Part shown: positions 25,704 through 35,248 of the stretch, piece after piece
Layout of the letters: each line of letters opens with the position of its first letter
Position numbering within the stretch: the first letter of the stretch is position 1
Notes under the pieces: generated by a model
Told to the model about the DNA's origin: nothing
The model's database searches: none
What the model saw: only the letters and a program-made list of their open reading frames with translations
Position numbers and translations under genes: made by a program
DNA from: Arcobacteraceae bacterium
GTDB taxonomy: Bacteria; Campylobacterota; Campylobacteria; Campylobacterales; Arcobacteraceae
Length of the DNA: 64,000 nucleotides
Direction: 5' to 3'
Assembly: GCA_021107755.1 (NCBI GenBank)
Contig: JAIOSF010000004.1
Coordinates: forward strand, 62,001-126,000

Positions 25704-26822
25704 CTAATTGCTAACAGCTGTAGCTCTTTGTGTATCTTTTGTATCTACCCAAATATTTGGAGTAGAACCACCAGGAGTTAAGAAAATTTTAGCATCTTTG
25801 TTCTCTCTAAGTGCATCATTAAATCTTCCTTGTACTTCAATTTGTTGCATATGTAAAAGTTTTGAAGTTAAAGACTCTGCAACCAATTTATTTGCTTTTG
25901 ATTGTGCAGCAGCTTCAATAGTAACAGCATCCGCTCTACCTTGTGCTTCAATTCTATTTTTATCAGCTTCCCCTTTTGCTAGAGCTGCTTTCTTTTCAGC
26001 TTCTTGCTTCGCTCTTAAAACTTCATATTTTACTCGCTCAGATTCTTGGTTTGCTATTTGTACTCTTTCAATTTGCTCTTTAATTTTAACTGGAAGTACA
26101 ATCTCTCTTAATTGAACTGATTCAATAGATACAGGTCTTCCCTCTAGTGCTTCAATTTGCGATCTAATACCATTTTCGATTAATACAGCTATCTCATTTC
26201 TTTTTGTTGGAAGTTGTTCTGCGTTGAACTCACCTACAACATTTCTTACAATATTTCTAACAACTGGATTTACGATTTTATCTTCCCAGCTTAGACCCCA
26301 AGTAGCTATAGTCATAGGAGCACCTGATGGTAAAAGTTTGTACTGTACAGTAAGTTCAATAGATACTGGTAACCCTCTTGCATCAAGAATATTAATAGCA
26401 GGATTTACTTTAATTCCACTATCAAATCCACTCATTTGCTCAACTGTCATATAGTTTATAAGTCTCACTTTTGTATCAACAGTTATAACTTTTTGAATAA
26501 CTGGGATATAAAGGTGAAAACCTGGTTGTAATGGGTCAGTTTCATACTTACCTGTTGTTACTTTGATACCAACTTCACCTGAGTTAATAATAACAAAAGG
26601 TTTTGTGAAAAATAACAATACAGCAAGTATTATAATTCCATAGATGATACCTGATTGTTTATTGAAGTTTTTAAATAAATCAGGAGCCTGAAAAGGAGGT
26701 TCATAACCACCTCCACCATTTCCACCACCATTATTGTTGTTTTTATTATCGTTACTACTATTGTTTGTAGAACCACTTTGTTGTTTTTGTCTATTTTTAA
26801 AATAGTCATTATCTATTGGCAT
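25704..26822 (-). CDS. SPFH/prohibitin-family membrane protein
   Basis: This 372-residue protein starts with an Asn/Gly-rich cytoplasmic leader (about 1 to 45), as in HflK. One membrane helix follows (about 58 to 78), then the SPFH domain (about 80 to 270) and an Ala/Glu/Lys-rich helix (about 250 to 330). Family members form large cages in the inner membrane around FtsH. The FtsH gene is in this window but not adjacent. The prohibitin-type call rests on the VNSGEVGIKVTTGKYE start of the SPFH domain. Confidence 0.88.
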   Translation of the reverse strand: MPIDNDYFKNRQKQQSGSTNNSSNDNKNNNNGGGNGGGGYEPPFQAPDLFKNFNKQSGIIYGIIILAVLLFFTKPFVIINSGEVGIKVTTGKYETDPLQPGFHLYIPVIQKVITVDTKVRLINYMTVEQMSGFDSGIKVNPAINILDARGLPVSIELTVQYKLLPSGAPMTIATWGLSWEDKIVNPVVRNIVRNVVGEFNAEQLPTKRNEIAVLIENGIRSQIEALEGRPVSIESVQLREIVLPVKIKEQIERVQIANQESERVKYEVLRAKQEAEKKAALAKGEADKNRIEAQGRADAVTIEAAAQSKANKLVAESLTSKLLHMQQIEVQGRFNDALRENKDAKIFLTPGGSTPNIWVDTKDTQRATAVSN

Positions 26823-26894
26823 TATTTATATTCCTCTTTTTTTGTAAATGGATTGCTATAATATTAAAATCCACTTTATCTTCACTTAATTATA

Positions 26895-27815
26895 TTAGTT
26901 AATGTATGTTAAGTATTTTAAATACTTCTCATTTTTTCCTGCAACCACATCAAAATATGCTGATTGAAGTTTTTCTGTGATTGGTCCTCTACTACCACAA
27001 CCGATAGTTCTAGCATCAACATCTCTTACTGGTGTAACTTCAGCAGCAGTTCCAGTTAGGAAACACTCATCACAAATATATATCTCTTCTCTTGTGATTC
27101 TTCTTCTCTCAACTTTAATACCCATATCATTAGCTAAATCTATAATAGTAGATTGTGTAATTGATTTTAAAGCATTATCACTTGGAGGTGTTACTAGAAC
27201 ACCATTTTCAACCATGAAAAATGCAGCTCCACTGGCTTCTGCAATATACCCTTGATCATCTCTCAAAAGTGCTTCATCATATCCAGCTTCTACAGCTTCA
27301 TATTTTGCCATTTGTGAGTTAAGGTAGTTTGCAACTGCTTTTGCTTTCCCCATACTTGAAGTATTTGGTGTTCTAGTCATTGAAGCAATTTTAAGTCTAA
27401 TACCTTTTTTTAAACCTTCATCACCAAGATATGCTCCCCATTTCCATGCACTAATTGATACATTTACAGGTGCATCTTTGTGATACAATCCCATAACACC
27501 ATATCCTAAATATACAAGAGGTCTTATATATGCACCTTCAAAAAGTTCATTTTCTTGCAACAGTTTTACTTGAGCATCGTTTAATTCTTCTACACTATAA
27601 GGTACATCCATAAGTGTCATTTTTGAAGAGTTAATAAGTCTTTGTGTATGCTCTGTTAGTTTAAAAATAGCACATCTACCATCAACTGTTTTGTATGCTT
27701 TTGTACCTTCAATTGCACCATTTCCATAGTGTAGTGTATGTGTAAGAACATGTACCTTTGCTTCATCCCAAGGGGTAAGTTCACCATCCATCCATATATA
27801 TTTTGCTTTATCCAT
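26895..27815 (-). CDS. ilvE: Branched-chain amino acid aminotransferase
   Basis: This 306-residue fold-type IV PLP enzyme has KYIWMDGELTPWDEAKVHV at the start, the active lysine in the GKAKAVANYLNS region, and the EASGAAFFMV and TGTAAEVTPV motifs. It makes the last step of valine, leucine and isoleucine synthesis. It diverges from recJ across a 76-base spacer. Length and motifs are standard. Confidence 0.96.
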   Translation of the reverse strand: MDKAKYIWMDGELTPWDEAKVHVLTHTLHYGNGAIEGTKAYKTVDGRCAIFKLTEHTQRLINSSKMTLMDVPYSVEELNDAQVKLLQENELFEGAYIRPLVYLGYGVMGLYHKDAPVNVSISAWKWGAYLGDEGLKKGIRLKIASMTRTPNTSSMGKAKAVANYLNSQMAKYEAVEAGYDEALLRDDQGYIAEASGAAFFMVENGVLVTPPSDNALKSITQSTIIDLANDMGIKVERRRITREEIYICDECFLTGTAAEVTPVRDVDARTIGCGSRGPITEKLQSAYFDVVAGKNEKYLKYLTYIN

Positions 27816-27879
27816 TTATAAATCCTAAATTCAATTAATTAAATAGCAATTATTTTATCTAAAAATAGTTTAAAAACGA

Positions 27880-27885
27880 TATAAT
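27880..27885 (+). promoter_or_regulatory. -10 element immediately upstream of recJ
   Basis: TATAAT ends 6 bases before the recJ ATG at 27892, so transcription from it would start at or next to the A of ATG. No Shine-Dalgarno sequence is visible upstream. See the finding on a leaderless recJ mRNA. Confidence 0.5.
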
Positions 27886-27891
27886 AAAAAT

Positions 27892-29463
27892 ATGAAAAGA
27901 TTAACAATAAATGATATAGAAGAGATTTTACACAGTAGAGTCAAAGATGATCAGTTTAAGACACTTAAGAGTTTGCCAACACCTGATAGTTTTAAAGATA
28001 TGCAAAAAGCAACAACTAGAATCATAAAAGCGATACATAATGGTGAGACAATCAATGTGGTTGGAGATTATGATGTGGATGGGGTTACTTCAACAGCTAT
28101 TATGGTGAATTTTTTTACTAGTTTAGGGGTTGAGATAAACTATATTATCCCCAATAGATTTGAACATGGGTATGGATTAAGCCCAAATATACTTGAAGAG
28201 ATTTATGATGGGATTATTATCACTGTTGATAATGGAATTAGTGCTATTGAAGCTGCAAATATTTGTAAGCAAAGAGGATTAGATTTAATCATAACAGATC
28301 ATCATACTGTTGGGCTAGAACTTCCTGATGCGTATGCTATTATAAATCCTAAACAAAGTGATTGTACCTTCCCATTTAAAGATATTTGTGGGGCACAAGT
28401 TGCTTGGTATTTGTGTGCAAGTATAAAAAATGGTCTTAATTTTAAATACAACCTTATGGAGCTTTTTGACTTACTCTCTTTAGCAATTGTTGCAGATATC
28501 ATGCCTATGAAAAGTTTAAATCAAACAATGGTGAAAGCAGGGCTAAAAAGTATTCAAAATTCTCAAAGACCTTGTATGGTCGCTTTAAGACAAAGATATG
28601 GTCTTGATGTTGTAACAGAAGAGGATATTGGCTTTAAAATAGCTCCTCTTATAAATTGTGCAGGGAGGATGTCTGACCCCTCAATCGCTTTAGAGTTTTT
28701 ACTCTCTTTTGATAAGATTGAAGCAAATATGCAATTAGATTATCTTATAGAGTTAAATGAGATGAGAAAACAAGAACAGTTACAAATTTTCAATGAAGCA
28801 AAAGAGCAAGTAAATGAAAATGATAAAGTAGTAGTTGTTGCAAGTGATAGTTGGAATGAGGGAATTATAGGGATAGTTGCTTCAAAACTATGTGAAAAAT
28901 ACAAAAAACCATCAATTGTTTTTAGTGTCAATGAGATAAAGGCAAAAGCAAGTGCTCGAAGTACAGCACAAGTTAATTTATATGAACTCATTGCTAGTTG
29001 TAGTGAAGTTTTAGATGGTTTTGGTGGACATAAACAAGCAGCAGGGCTTAGTTTACATAAAAGTAAAATAACTCAATTTAAAGAGATGTTAAATATAAAT
29101 ATAGAACAACAAATTGTTTTAGAAGAGGATGTTGAAACTAACTCTTTGGGTGAATTTTGCATTAGTGAAGTTGGTGAAAATATTTATAATCTTATAGAAT
29201 CTTATAGACCATATGGGATTACCAATCCCTATCCAATATTTACTTTTTCAAATATGGAAGTTTTAAATGCAACCAAAATAGGAAAAAATAAAGAATATAC
29301 AAAATTAGAAGTATCAAATGGAAATATCTCTATCGAGGTGGTTGTTTTTATAGATTTTGATGAGGTTGCAGTTGGTCAAAAGATAAGTTTCACTGCAAAT
29401 ATATCTAAAAATGAATTTAGAGGTGAAGTAAAATTTAATTTGATGTTTAAAGAATTATTATAA
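27892..29463 (+). CDS. recJ: Single-stranded-DNA-specific 5-prime exonuclease RecJ
   Basis: This 523-residue enzyme has the DHH-family motifs GDYDVDGVTS (motif I), VDNGIS and ITDHHTV, and the DHHA1 motif GGHKQAAGLS. It degrades single-stranded DNA 5-prime to 3-prime in recombination and mismatch repair. It is shorter than E. coli RecJ (577) but normal for Campylobacterota. It is probably a single gene or the first of its unit; the next gene has its own promoter. Confidence 0.96.
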   Translation: MKRLTINDIEEILHSRVKDDQFKTLKSLPTPDSFKDMQKATTRIIKAIHNGETINVVGDYDVDGVTSTAIMVNFFTSLGVEINYIIPNRFEHGYGLSPNILEEIYDGIIITVDNGISAIEAANICKQRGLDLIITDHHTVGLELPDAYAIINPKQSDCTFPFKDICGAQVAWYLCASIKNGLNFKYNLMELFDLLSLAIVADIMPMKSLNQTMVKAGLKSIQNSQRPCMVALRQRYGLDVVTEEDIGFKIAPLINCAGRMSDPSIALEFLLSFDKIEANMQLDYLIELNEMRKQEQLQIFNEAKEQVNENDKVVVVASDSWNEGIIGIVASKLCEKYKKPSIVFSVNEIKAKASARSTAQVNLYELIASCSEVLDGFGGHKQAAGLSLHKSKITQFKEMLNINIEQQIVLEEDVETNSLGEFCISEVGENIYNLIESYRPYGITNPYPIFTFSNMEVLNATKIGKNKEYTKLEVSNGNISIEVVVFIDFDEVAVGQKISFTANISKNEFRGEVKFNLMFKELL

Positions 29464-29491
29464 TTTAAACCATCTGTAACTAAGTTTTGAC

Positions 29492-29497
29492 TATAAT
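29492..29497 (+). promoter_or_regulatory. -10 element of the DUF6394-leuS-lptE-folC transcription unit
   Basis: TATAAT lies 38 bases before the ATG at 29536, preceded by TTTTGAC too close to act as a -35. A TAGGAG ribosome site follows. Gene spacing downstream suggests one long unit running into the cell-shape genes. Confidence 0.5.
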
Positions 29498-29535
29498 CGT
29501 GGATTATTTAAGATTTGTAACTTTAGGAGTATTAT

Positions 29536-29880
29536 ATGGATTGGGGTAAGGTAGTTTATATTTTCTTTTCATTGATGAGTTTGACAACAACGGCTGGTTT
29601 TTTATATGACCATAACGCAGTAGCACTATTTATAGCAGCTGGGGTAAATGTAATATCAACAATATTAAAAATTGGGGTGAGAAATTTACTATCTGCTGAG
29701 TTATTAGCCAGTTCTTTAGTAGCAGATTTACACCTTATACCTGCATTTATCGTATACACATTTACAAATAATGTAGAATTATCAGTAGCATTAGCAATTG
29801 GTGCAGTTGTGGCAAATCTATTTGCAGTAGCATTAGCATTAATAGAGAGTGCAAAAAGTACAGAGAAGGATGATTATTAA
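29536..29880 (+). CDS. Small integral membrane protein, DUF6394-like
   Basis: This 114-residue protein has four hydrophobic helices (near 8-24, 27-45, 58-80 and 84-104) and a charged tail. It matches a conserved membrane protein that sits before leuS in Helicobacter and relatives. No function is known. Its stop overlaps the leuS ATG by one base, so expression is coupled to leuS. Confidence 0.75.
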   Translation: MDWGKVVYIFFSLMSLTTTAGFLYDHNAVALFIAAGVNVISTILKIGVRNLLSAELLASSLVADLHLIPAFIVYTFTNNVELSVALAIGAVVANLFAVALALIESAKSTEKDDY

Positions 29881-32363
29881 TGGATTATAATCCACAGAAT
29901 ATTGAGAAAAAGTGGCAAAATTATTGGAATGAAAATAGTAGTTTTGAACCGTTAAGTGAAGATTCGCAAGAGGCAAAAGAAAAAGAGAAAAAATATATCC
30001 TAAGTATGTTCCCATACCCAAGTGGAAGAATCCATATGGGACATGTTAGAAACTATTGTTTAGGTGATGCTTTTGCTAGACATTTTAGGAAAAATGGTTT
30101 TAATGTATTACACCCAATTGGTTGGGATAGCTTTGGGATGCCTGCAGAAAATGCAGCGATAAAACATAAACTCCATCCAAAAAAATGGACTTATGAAAAT
30201 ATTGATTATATGAGAAAAGAGCTAGAGGGTCTTGGACTATCTTTTTCTAAAACAAGAGAGTTTGCAACTAGTGATGAACTTTATACAAAATGGGAACAAG
30301 AGTTTATTATAAAGATGTATGAGGAGGGACTTTTATACCAAAAAAGTTCAACTGTAAATTGGTGTGAACCTTGTCATACTGTTTTAGCAAATGAGCAAGT
30401 TGAAGAGGGATGTTGTTGGAGATGTGATACACCTGTTGAACAAAAAGAGATGCCAGGGTATTATGTAGCGATTACAAAATATGCACAAACATTACTTGAT
30501 GATTTAAAAACTTTAGAGGGGAAATGGCCATCACAAGTTTTAACTATGCAAGAAAATTGGATAGGGAGAAGCACTGGATTAGAGTTTGAATTTAATTTAA
30601 GCGATGATGCAAAAGAAAAACTAAATAATAATTTTGAAAAATATGAAGTATTTACAACAAGACCAGATACTATCTATGGAGTAACATATACAGCACTTGC
30701 ACCAGAACATTCAATAGTAAAATATCTAGTAGAAAATAAACTTTTAAGTGATGAAAAAATAGCACAAATTGAAGCTATGCAAAAAGTAACTGAGCGAGAT
30801 AGAGCAACACAAGAAAAAGAGGGATTAGATTTAGAGATAACTGTAATCCATCCATTAACAGGAAAAGAGATACCTGTATGGGTTGCAAACTTTGTATTAG
30901 CAAGTTATGGTGGAGGTGCTGTTATGGCAGTTCCTGCTCATGACCAAAGAGATTTTGAATTTGCAAGTAAATATAAACTTGATATTAAAATAGCAATAGA
31001 TACAAAAATGGGTATTATCAATTTAGAAGAAGCTTTTACAGAAGAGGGAATTTTAGTAGATAGTGATGATTTTACTGATATGCCTAATGTGACTGCTAAA
31101 AAAGTTATTATAGAACATTTTGAAAAAAATAATTTAGGGAGAGAAAAAGTAAACTTTAAACTAAGAGATTGGGGGGTTTCACGACAGAGATATTGGGGTG
31201 CACCAATTCCATTTGTTCATTGTGACGATTGTGGAATTGTTTCTGAAAAAATCGAAAACTTACCAATTGCCTTACCTGAAGATGTAGAGATTACAGGAGA
31301 GGGAAATCCTCTGGAAAATCATCCTACTTGGAAAAACTGTTCTTGTCCAAAATGTGGAAAAGCAGCAACTAGAGAAACAGATACTTTAGATACTTTTGTT
31401 CAATCATCTTGGTATTTTTTACGATATGCAACAAATCCATCAAAATGGAATGAGGTTGGTATTGATAAAGAAAATTCAAATTATTGGATGGATGTAGATC
31501 AGTATATTGGTGGAATTGAACATGCTATTTTACATCTTTTATATGCGAGATTTTTTACAAAAGCTTTAAATCAACTAGGATATACAAATAGTGTTGAACC
31601 ATTTAAAAACCTACTTACACAAGGGATGGTTTTAAAAGATGGTGCAAAAATGTCAAAATCAAAAGGAAATGTTGTAGACCCAGATGCGATTGTATCAAAA
31701 TATGGAGCTGATACTGCAAGACTTTTTATGATGTTTGCAGCACCTCCAACTAAAGAGTTAGAGTGGAATGATAGTGCGGTTGAGGGAGCTTTTAGATTTA
31801 TACGAAGATTTTATGAGTCTGTGGGTAAATGTGAAGGTTCAAATGCTTCCAAAATTGAGAGAATTGAACATAATAGTTTAACAAAAGATGAACAAGAAGC
31901 GAGAAAAAAAATCTATGAAGCTTTACAAAAAGCTGATGAGGTTATGAATAAAACTTATGCTTTTAATACACTTATTGCCGCTTCAATGGAAGCATTAAAT
32001 GCTTTAAATAAACAAGAAAACCCTACTATTTGGATAGAGGGATATTATATCTTAACAAATATTTTAGAACCAATTATCCCACACACATGTTGGGAATTAA
32101 GTGATATGTTATTTGCTAGAAGTAATTTTGATAAAACTATTGAAGTAAAACAAGAAGTTTTTGTGCAAAATAGTATCACAATAGCCATCACTGTAAATGG
32201 TAAAAAAAGAGGTGAAATAGAAGTATCCCCAGAGGCTTCCAAAGAGGAAGTTTTAGTATTAGCAAAAGAGAATGAAAATACAAAAAAATGGATTGATAGT
32301 AAAGAGATAATTAAAGAGATAGTTGTACCAAAAAAATTAGTTAATCTAGTAGTTAAAGGCTAA
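29880..32363 (+). CDS. leuS: Leucyl-tRNA synthetase
   Basis: This 827-residue class I synthetase has HMGH at 52-55, KMSKS at 590-594, a CP1 editing domain (about 220 to 415, with TTRPDT and the [15 protein letters not shown] segment) and a zinc-like Cys cluster near CDDC and CPKC. It charges tRNA-Leu and edits mischarged tRNA. It starts within the stop of the preceding gene. The order leuS-lptE-folC is conserved in the phylum. Confidence 0.98.
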   Translation: MDYNPQNIEKKWQNYWNENSSFEPLSEDSQEAKEKEKKYILSMFPYPSGRIHMGHVRNYCLGDAFARHFRKNGFNVLHPIGWDSFGMPAENAAIKHKLHPKKWTYENIDYMRKELEGLGLSFSKTREFATSDELYTKWEQEFIIKMYEEGLLYQKSSTVNWCEPCHTVLANEQVEEGCCWRCDTPVEQKEMPGYYVAITKYAQTLLDDLKTLEGKWPSQVLTMQENWIGRSTGLEFEFNLSDDAKEKLNNNFEKYEVFTTRPDTIYGVTYTALAPEHSIVKYLVENKLLSDEKIAQIEAMQKVTERDRATQEKEGLDLEITVIHPLTGKEIPVWVANFVLASYGGGAVMAVPAHDQRDFEFASKYKLDIKIAIDTKMGIINLEEAFTEEGILVDSDDFTDMPNVTAKKVIIEHFEKNNLGREKVNFKLRDWGVSRQRYWGAPIPFVHCDDCGIVSEKIENLPIALPEDVEITGEGNPLENHPTWKNCSCPKCGKAATRETDTLDTFVQSSWYFLRYATNPSKWNEVGIDKENSNYWMDVDQYIGGIEHAILHLLYARFFTKALNQLGYTNSVEPFKNLLTQGMVLKDGAKMSKSKGNVVDPDAIVSKYGADTARLFMMFAAPPTKELEWNDSAVEGAFRFIRRFYESVGKCEGSNASKIERIEHNSLTKDEQEARKKIYEALQKADEVMNKTYAFNTLIAASMEALNALNKQENPTIWIEGYYILTNILEPIIPHTCWELSDMLFARSNFDKTIEVKQEVFVQNSITIAITVNGKKRGEIEVSPEASKEEVLVLAKENENTKKWIDSKEIIKEIVVPKKLVNLVVKG

Positions 32364-32365
32364 TT

Positions 32366-32890
32366 GTGAATTTTAAATCTATTATAATCTCATTTGTAAT
32401 TCTTAACTATACACTCTTTATGTTAAGTGGTTGTGGATATAAACCATCTTCATATTATGCAAAAAATGAGATTAGTGGGAAAGTATATGTTGACCTTGAG
32501 ATGGATATTGAAAATTCACAAAATTCTGTTTTAGTAAAAGATGCAATGAATGAGATGGTTTTAAGTAGATTTAATGCACAACTAACACAAAACAAAGAGG
32601 AAGCAGATACGCAAGTATTTGTAAGACTAGCAAGTGTATCACATAGTGTTATGGCTTCAGATAATGAAGGGTATGCAAAAACATATAGAGCAAATGTAAC
32701 TATCTCTGTAATATATCAAAAAAGAGATCAAGAGAAGAAGAATCTTTCTGTATCAAACTATTATGATTATAATGTAGAGGCTAACTCTCTTGTATCAGAC
32801 CAACAAAAACAAGAAGCTGTAAAAAATGCTGCAACAAAAGCTTTAGGAGATCTTTTTTCTAAAATTGCAGTTAATAGTTTTAAGGAGTAG
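32366..32890 (+). CDS. lptE: LPS-assembly lipoprotein LptE
   Basis: This 174-residue protein uses a GTG start 2 bases after leuS. It has a signal peptide with lipobox LSGCGY (Cys23) and a mixed beta-alpha domain of the LptE type. With LptD it inserts lipopolysaccharide into the outer membrane. The position between leuS and folC matches the Helicobacter arrangement. Sequence identity in this family is low, so the call relies on lipobox, fold pattern and position. Confidence 0.82.
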   Translation: MNFKSIIISFVILNYTLFMLSGCGYKPSSYYAKNEISGKVYVDLEMDIENSQNSVLVKDAMNEMVLSRFNAQLTQNKEEADTQVFVRLASVSHSVMASDNEGYAKTYRANVTISVIYQKRDQEKKNLSVSNYYDYNVEANSLVSDQQKQEAVKNAATKALGDLFSKIAVNSFKE

Positions 32891-32892
32891 TC

Positions 32893-34023
32893 ATAGTAAA
32901 TAGTTTATTAGAGTTTTTAGAGACAAAAACTCTTTTTTATGACAAGATAGATTATGATGTTATCAAACAATCTTGGGAGATTTTATCTAAATATATAAAA
33001 CTACCTTATGTAATACATATAATAGGGACAAATGGTAAGGGCACAACGGGAAGATTTATAGCATCATTTTTAGAACAACAAAATAAAACAGTACTTCATT
33101 ATAGTTCTCCACATATAATTGAATTTAATGAAAGAATCTGGATAAATGGAACTAATAGCAGTGATGATCAGTTAAATTTTGCCCACGAAAAGCTTCAAGA
33201 GCTACTACCTATAAACTTGATAGAAAAACTTACATATTTTGAATATACTACACTTATTGGATTGTATCTCAGTAATAATTTGGAATTTTTAGTTTTAGAA
33301 GCTGGTCTTGGTGGAGAGTTTGATGCAACAAATGTTGTTGTAAATGATTTAACGGTTATAACAACAATTGATCTTGATCATCAATCGTTTTTAGGTGATA
33401 CAATAGAAAAAATAGCTAGTACAAAACTGAGAAGTTGTGATAATGCTTTTATAATATCTTCTCAGATAAATAATGAAGTATATGAGGTAAAAAATCTACT
33501 TTTAAAAGATAAAAAAGAGATTGAGCTGAAAAAATATCCACTCTCTGTGGAATCTAATAATTTACCACAATATTTACAAAATAATTTGCAAGTAGCTTTA
33601 AGTGTGTTGGAGTATTTAAAAATTGACTGCAATAACTATATAATACCTAAACTTTTTGGAAGATTTCAAAAAATAGCAGATAATATTACTATTGATGTTG
33701 GACATAATCCACTTGCCGCAAAAGCTATCGCGCAAGAGCTAAAAAAATCAGATAAAAAAGTTATTTTGATATACAATAGTTACAAAGACAAGGATTATAA
33801 AGAGGTTTTGAGAATATTGCAACCATTTATAAAAGAGATACAAATTATACAATGTGATGATAAAAGAATGCTCAATACAAAAGAATTAGAGTGTTTTATA
33901 AAGAGTTTATGCTTAAATATAAAATATTTTGATATAATGAATATAAGAAGAGATAATCATTATTTAGTATTTGGTTCGTTTATTGTGGTTGAAAATTTTT
34001 TAAAGGAATTTAATAGTTTATGA
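32893..34023 (+). CDS. folC: Folylpolyglutamate synthase/dihydrofolate synthase, apparent AUA start
   Basis: The frame encodes about 376 residues: a short lead (VNSLLEFLETKTLFYDKIDYD), the P-loop IGTNGKGTTG, the LEAGLGGEFDATNV motif and the C-terminal ligase domain with DVGHNPLAA. No ATG, GTG or TTG occurs in frame before the P-loop; the first TTG, at 33217, would delete it. An AAGGAG at 32882-32887 sits 5 bases before ATA at 32893, which I take as the start. The enzyme adds glutamate to folates. It overlaps the next gene by 4 bases. Confidence 0.9.
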   Translation: MVNSLLEFLETKTLFYDKIDYDVIKQSWEILSKYIKLPYVIHIIGTNGKGTTGRFIASFLEQQNKTVLHYSSPHIIEFNERIWINGTNSSDDQLNFAHEKLQELLPINLIEKLTYFEYTTLIGLYLSNNLEFLVLEAGLGGEFDATNVVVNDLTVITTIDLDHQSFLGDTIEKIASTKLRSCDNAFIISSQINNEVYEVKNLLLKDKKEIELKKYPLSVESNNLPQYLQNNLQVALSVLEYLKIDCNNYIIPKLFGRFQKIADNITIDVGHNPLAAKAIAQELKKSDKKVILIYNSYKDKDYKEVLRILQPFIKEIQIIQCDDKRMLNTKELECFIKSLCLNIKYFDIMNIRRDNHYLVFGSFIVVENFLKEFNSL

Positions 34024-34895
34024 AAAGAGACAGATTAGTCATAACAATATCTGATGTAGATAAGTCGCGCTCATATAATGTTAATAAAATTATAAAGAAA
34101 ATTATTTTATGGATAATTTTGGTAACATTAGGGATAGTAAGTTTAAGTTTTTTTACAATATCACAATTAGCAACAAGTGTAAATGACCTTTCAAAAGAGA
34201 GAGATGCATTGACAAAAGAGAATAGTTTGTATAGTGATCAAATTGAAGCAAAAGTGACACAAATACAAGAGTTAGGTGATGAACTACAAAAAATAGAAGA
34301 TATTATTGGTATAAATGTTGATGATACAACAGACTTAATACAAAGAGCAACCTTGGCAAAGTTAACTTCTGCTGAAAAAAGTTATATGTTACAAACAATA
34401 CCAAATAAATGTCCATTAGAAGTGTGTACAACAACTTCAAAGTTTGGATGGAGAACAAATCCTGTTACAAATGAAAAACAATACCATAAAGGTATAGATT
34501 TAAGAGCTGCCAGAAGAACTCCTGTACATGTAACAGCAGATGGGGTTATAAGATATGTAGAAGATAAAAATAAAGGTACTTTTGGTAGAGTTATTATCGT
34601 ATCTCATAACTTTGGATTTGAAACTGTATATGGACACTTACGATTTGTTGATGTGAAAGTGGGAGATGTTGTAAAAAAAGGGCAAGTGATAGGGCGAAGT
34701 GGAAATAGTGGAAGAAGTAATGGACCACATTTACACTATGAAGTTATCCATGCAAGTAAAGTTTTAGATCCAAGACATTTTATAGATTGGGATATGAAAA
34801 ACTATGAGGAAATATTTGAAAAACAAAGGAGGGTAAATTGGGAATCTTTAGTAAAGCTAGTAAGCGATCAGAGCAACAAGATGGCACAACAGTAA
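34020..34895 (+). CDS. M23-family zinc peptidase, cell-shape type (Csd-like)
   Basis: This 291-residue protein has one membrane helix (about 27 to 48), a coiled coil (about 55 to 95) and a C-terminal LytM/M23 domain. Zinc-site residues are in KYHKGIDLRA-type (H, D) and HLHYEV (HxH) motifs. It cuts peptidoglycan crosslinks. It overlaps folC by 4 bases and the bactofilin gene by 58. In Helicobacter the same place holds csd1 and csd2, which set helical shape with the bactofilin CcmA. Confidence 0.93.
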   Translation: MKRDRLVITISDVDKSRSYNVNKIIKKIILWIILVTLGIVSLSFFTISQLATSVNDLSKERDALTKENSLYSDQIEAKVTQIQELGDELQKIEDIIGINVDDTTDLIQRATLAKLTSAEKSYMLQTIPNKCPLEVCTTTSKFGWRTNPVTNEKQYHKGIDLRAARRTPVHVTADGVIRYVEDKNKGTFGRVIIVSHNFGFETVYGHLRFVDVKVGDVVKKGQVIGRSGNSGRSNGPHLHYEVIHASKVLDPRHFIDWDMKNYEEIFEKQRRVNWESLVKLVSDQSNKMAQQ

Positions 34896-35248
34896 TCAAC
34901 AGTGGTACATCATTTAAAGGTATGATTGATACAAAGGGGTCTATTTTTATTGATGGTAGATTTGAAGGTATTATTGTAGCAACACAAGATGTTACTATTG
35001 GAAAAAATGGTGAAGTATTAGGTGAAATACGATCAAAAGTATTAACAGTAAATGGTTTAATTGATGGTTTATTTGATGTTGAGCAGGTAAATATTTTAGG
35101 TTTTGGAAAAGTAATAGGGAAGATGCAATATGATGAGCTATTAATAGAACAAAATGGTGTATTTGAAGGTGAAGGTAAAAAAAGAAACTCTACTTTGACA
35201 AGTAAATATAACAAGTTGGAGATTAACGAACATCATATTACACAATAG
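34838..35248 (+). CDS. ccmA: Bactofilin (CcmA-like cytoskeletal protein)
   Basis: This 136-residue protein has repeating short beta-helix turns (GSIFIDGRFEGIIVATQDVTIGKNG quoted in shorter form: GSIFIDGRFEG, VTIGKNGEVLGEI, LTVNGLIDG) typical of bactofilins. A TTG start at 34838 has a strong AAAGGAGGG site just upstream, inside the end of the peptidase gene. The 58-base overlap is therefore real and probably couples expression. Bactofilin filaments position the peptidase and define cell curvature. The basic tail is typical. Confidence 0.93.
   Translation: MGIFSKASKRSEQQDGTTVINSGTSFKGMIDTKGSIFIDGRFEGIIVATQDVTIGKNGEVLGEIRSKVLTVNGLIDGLFDVEQVNILGFGKVIGKMQYDELLIEQNGVFEGEGKKRNSTLTSKYNKLEINEHHITQ

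Noticed and set aside
25708-26454. Plus-strand frames opposite the SPFH gene
   Set aside because: They are Ala/Ser-rich shadows of an Ala-rich coding helix on the other strand.
33217-34023. folC starting at TTG 33217
   Set aside because: This would remove the ATP-binding P-loop that is clearly encoded upstream in the same frame.
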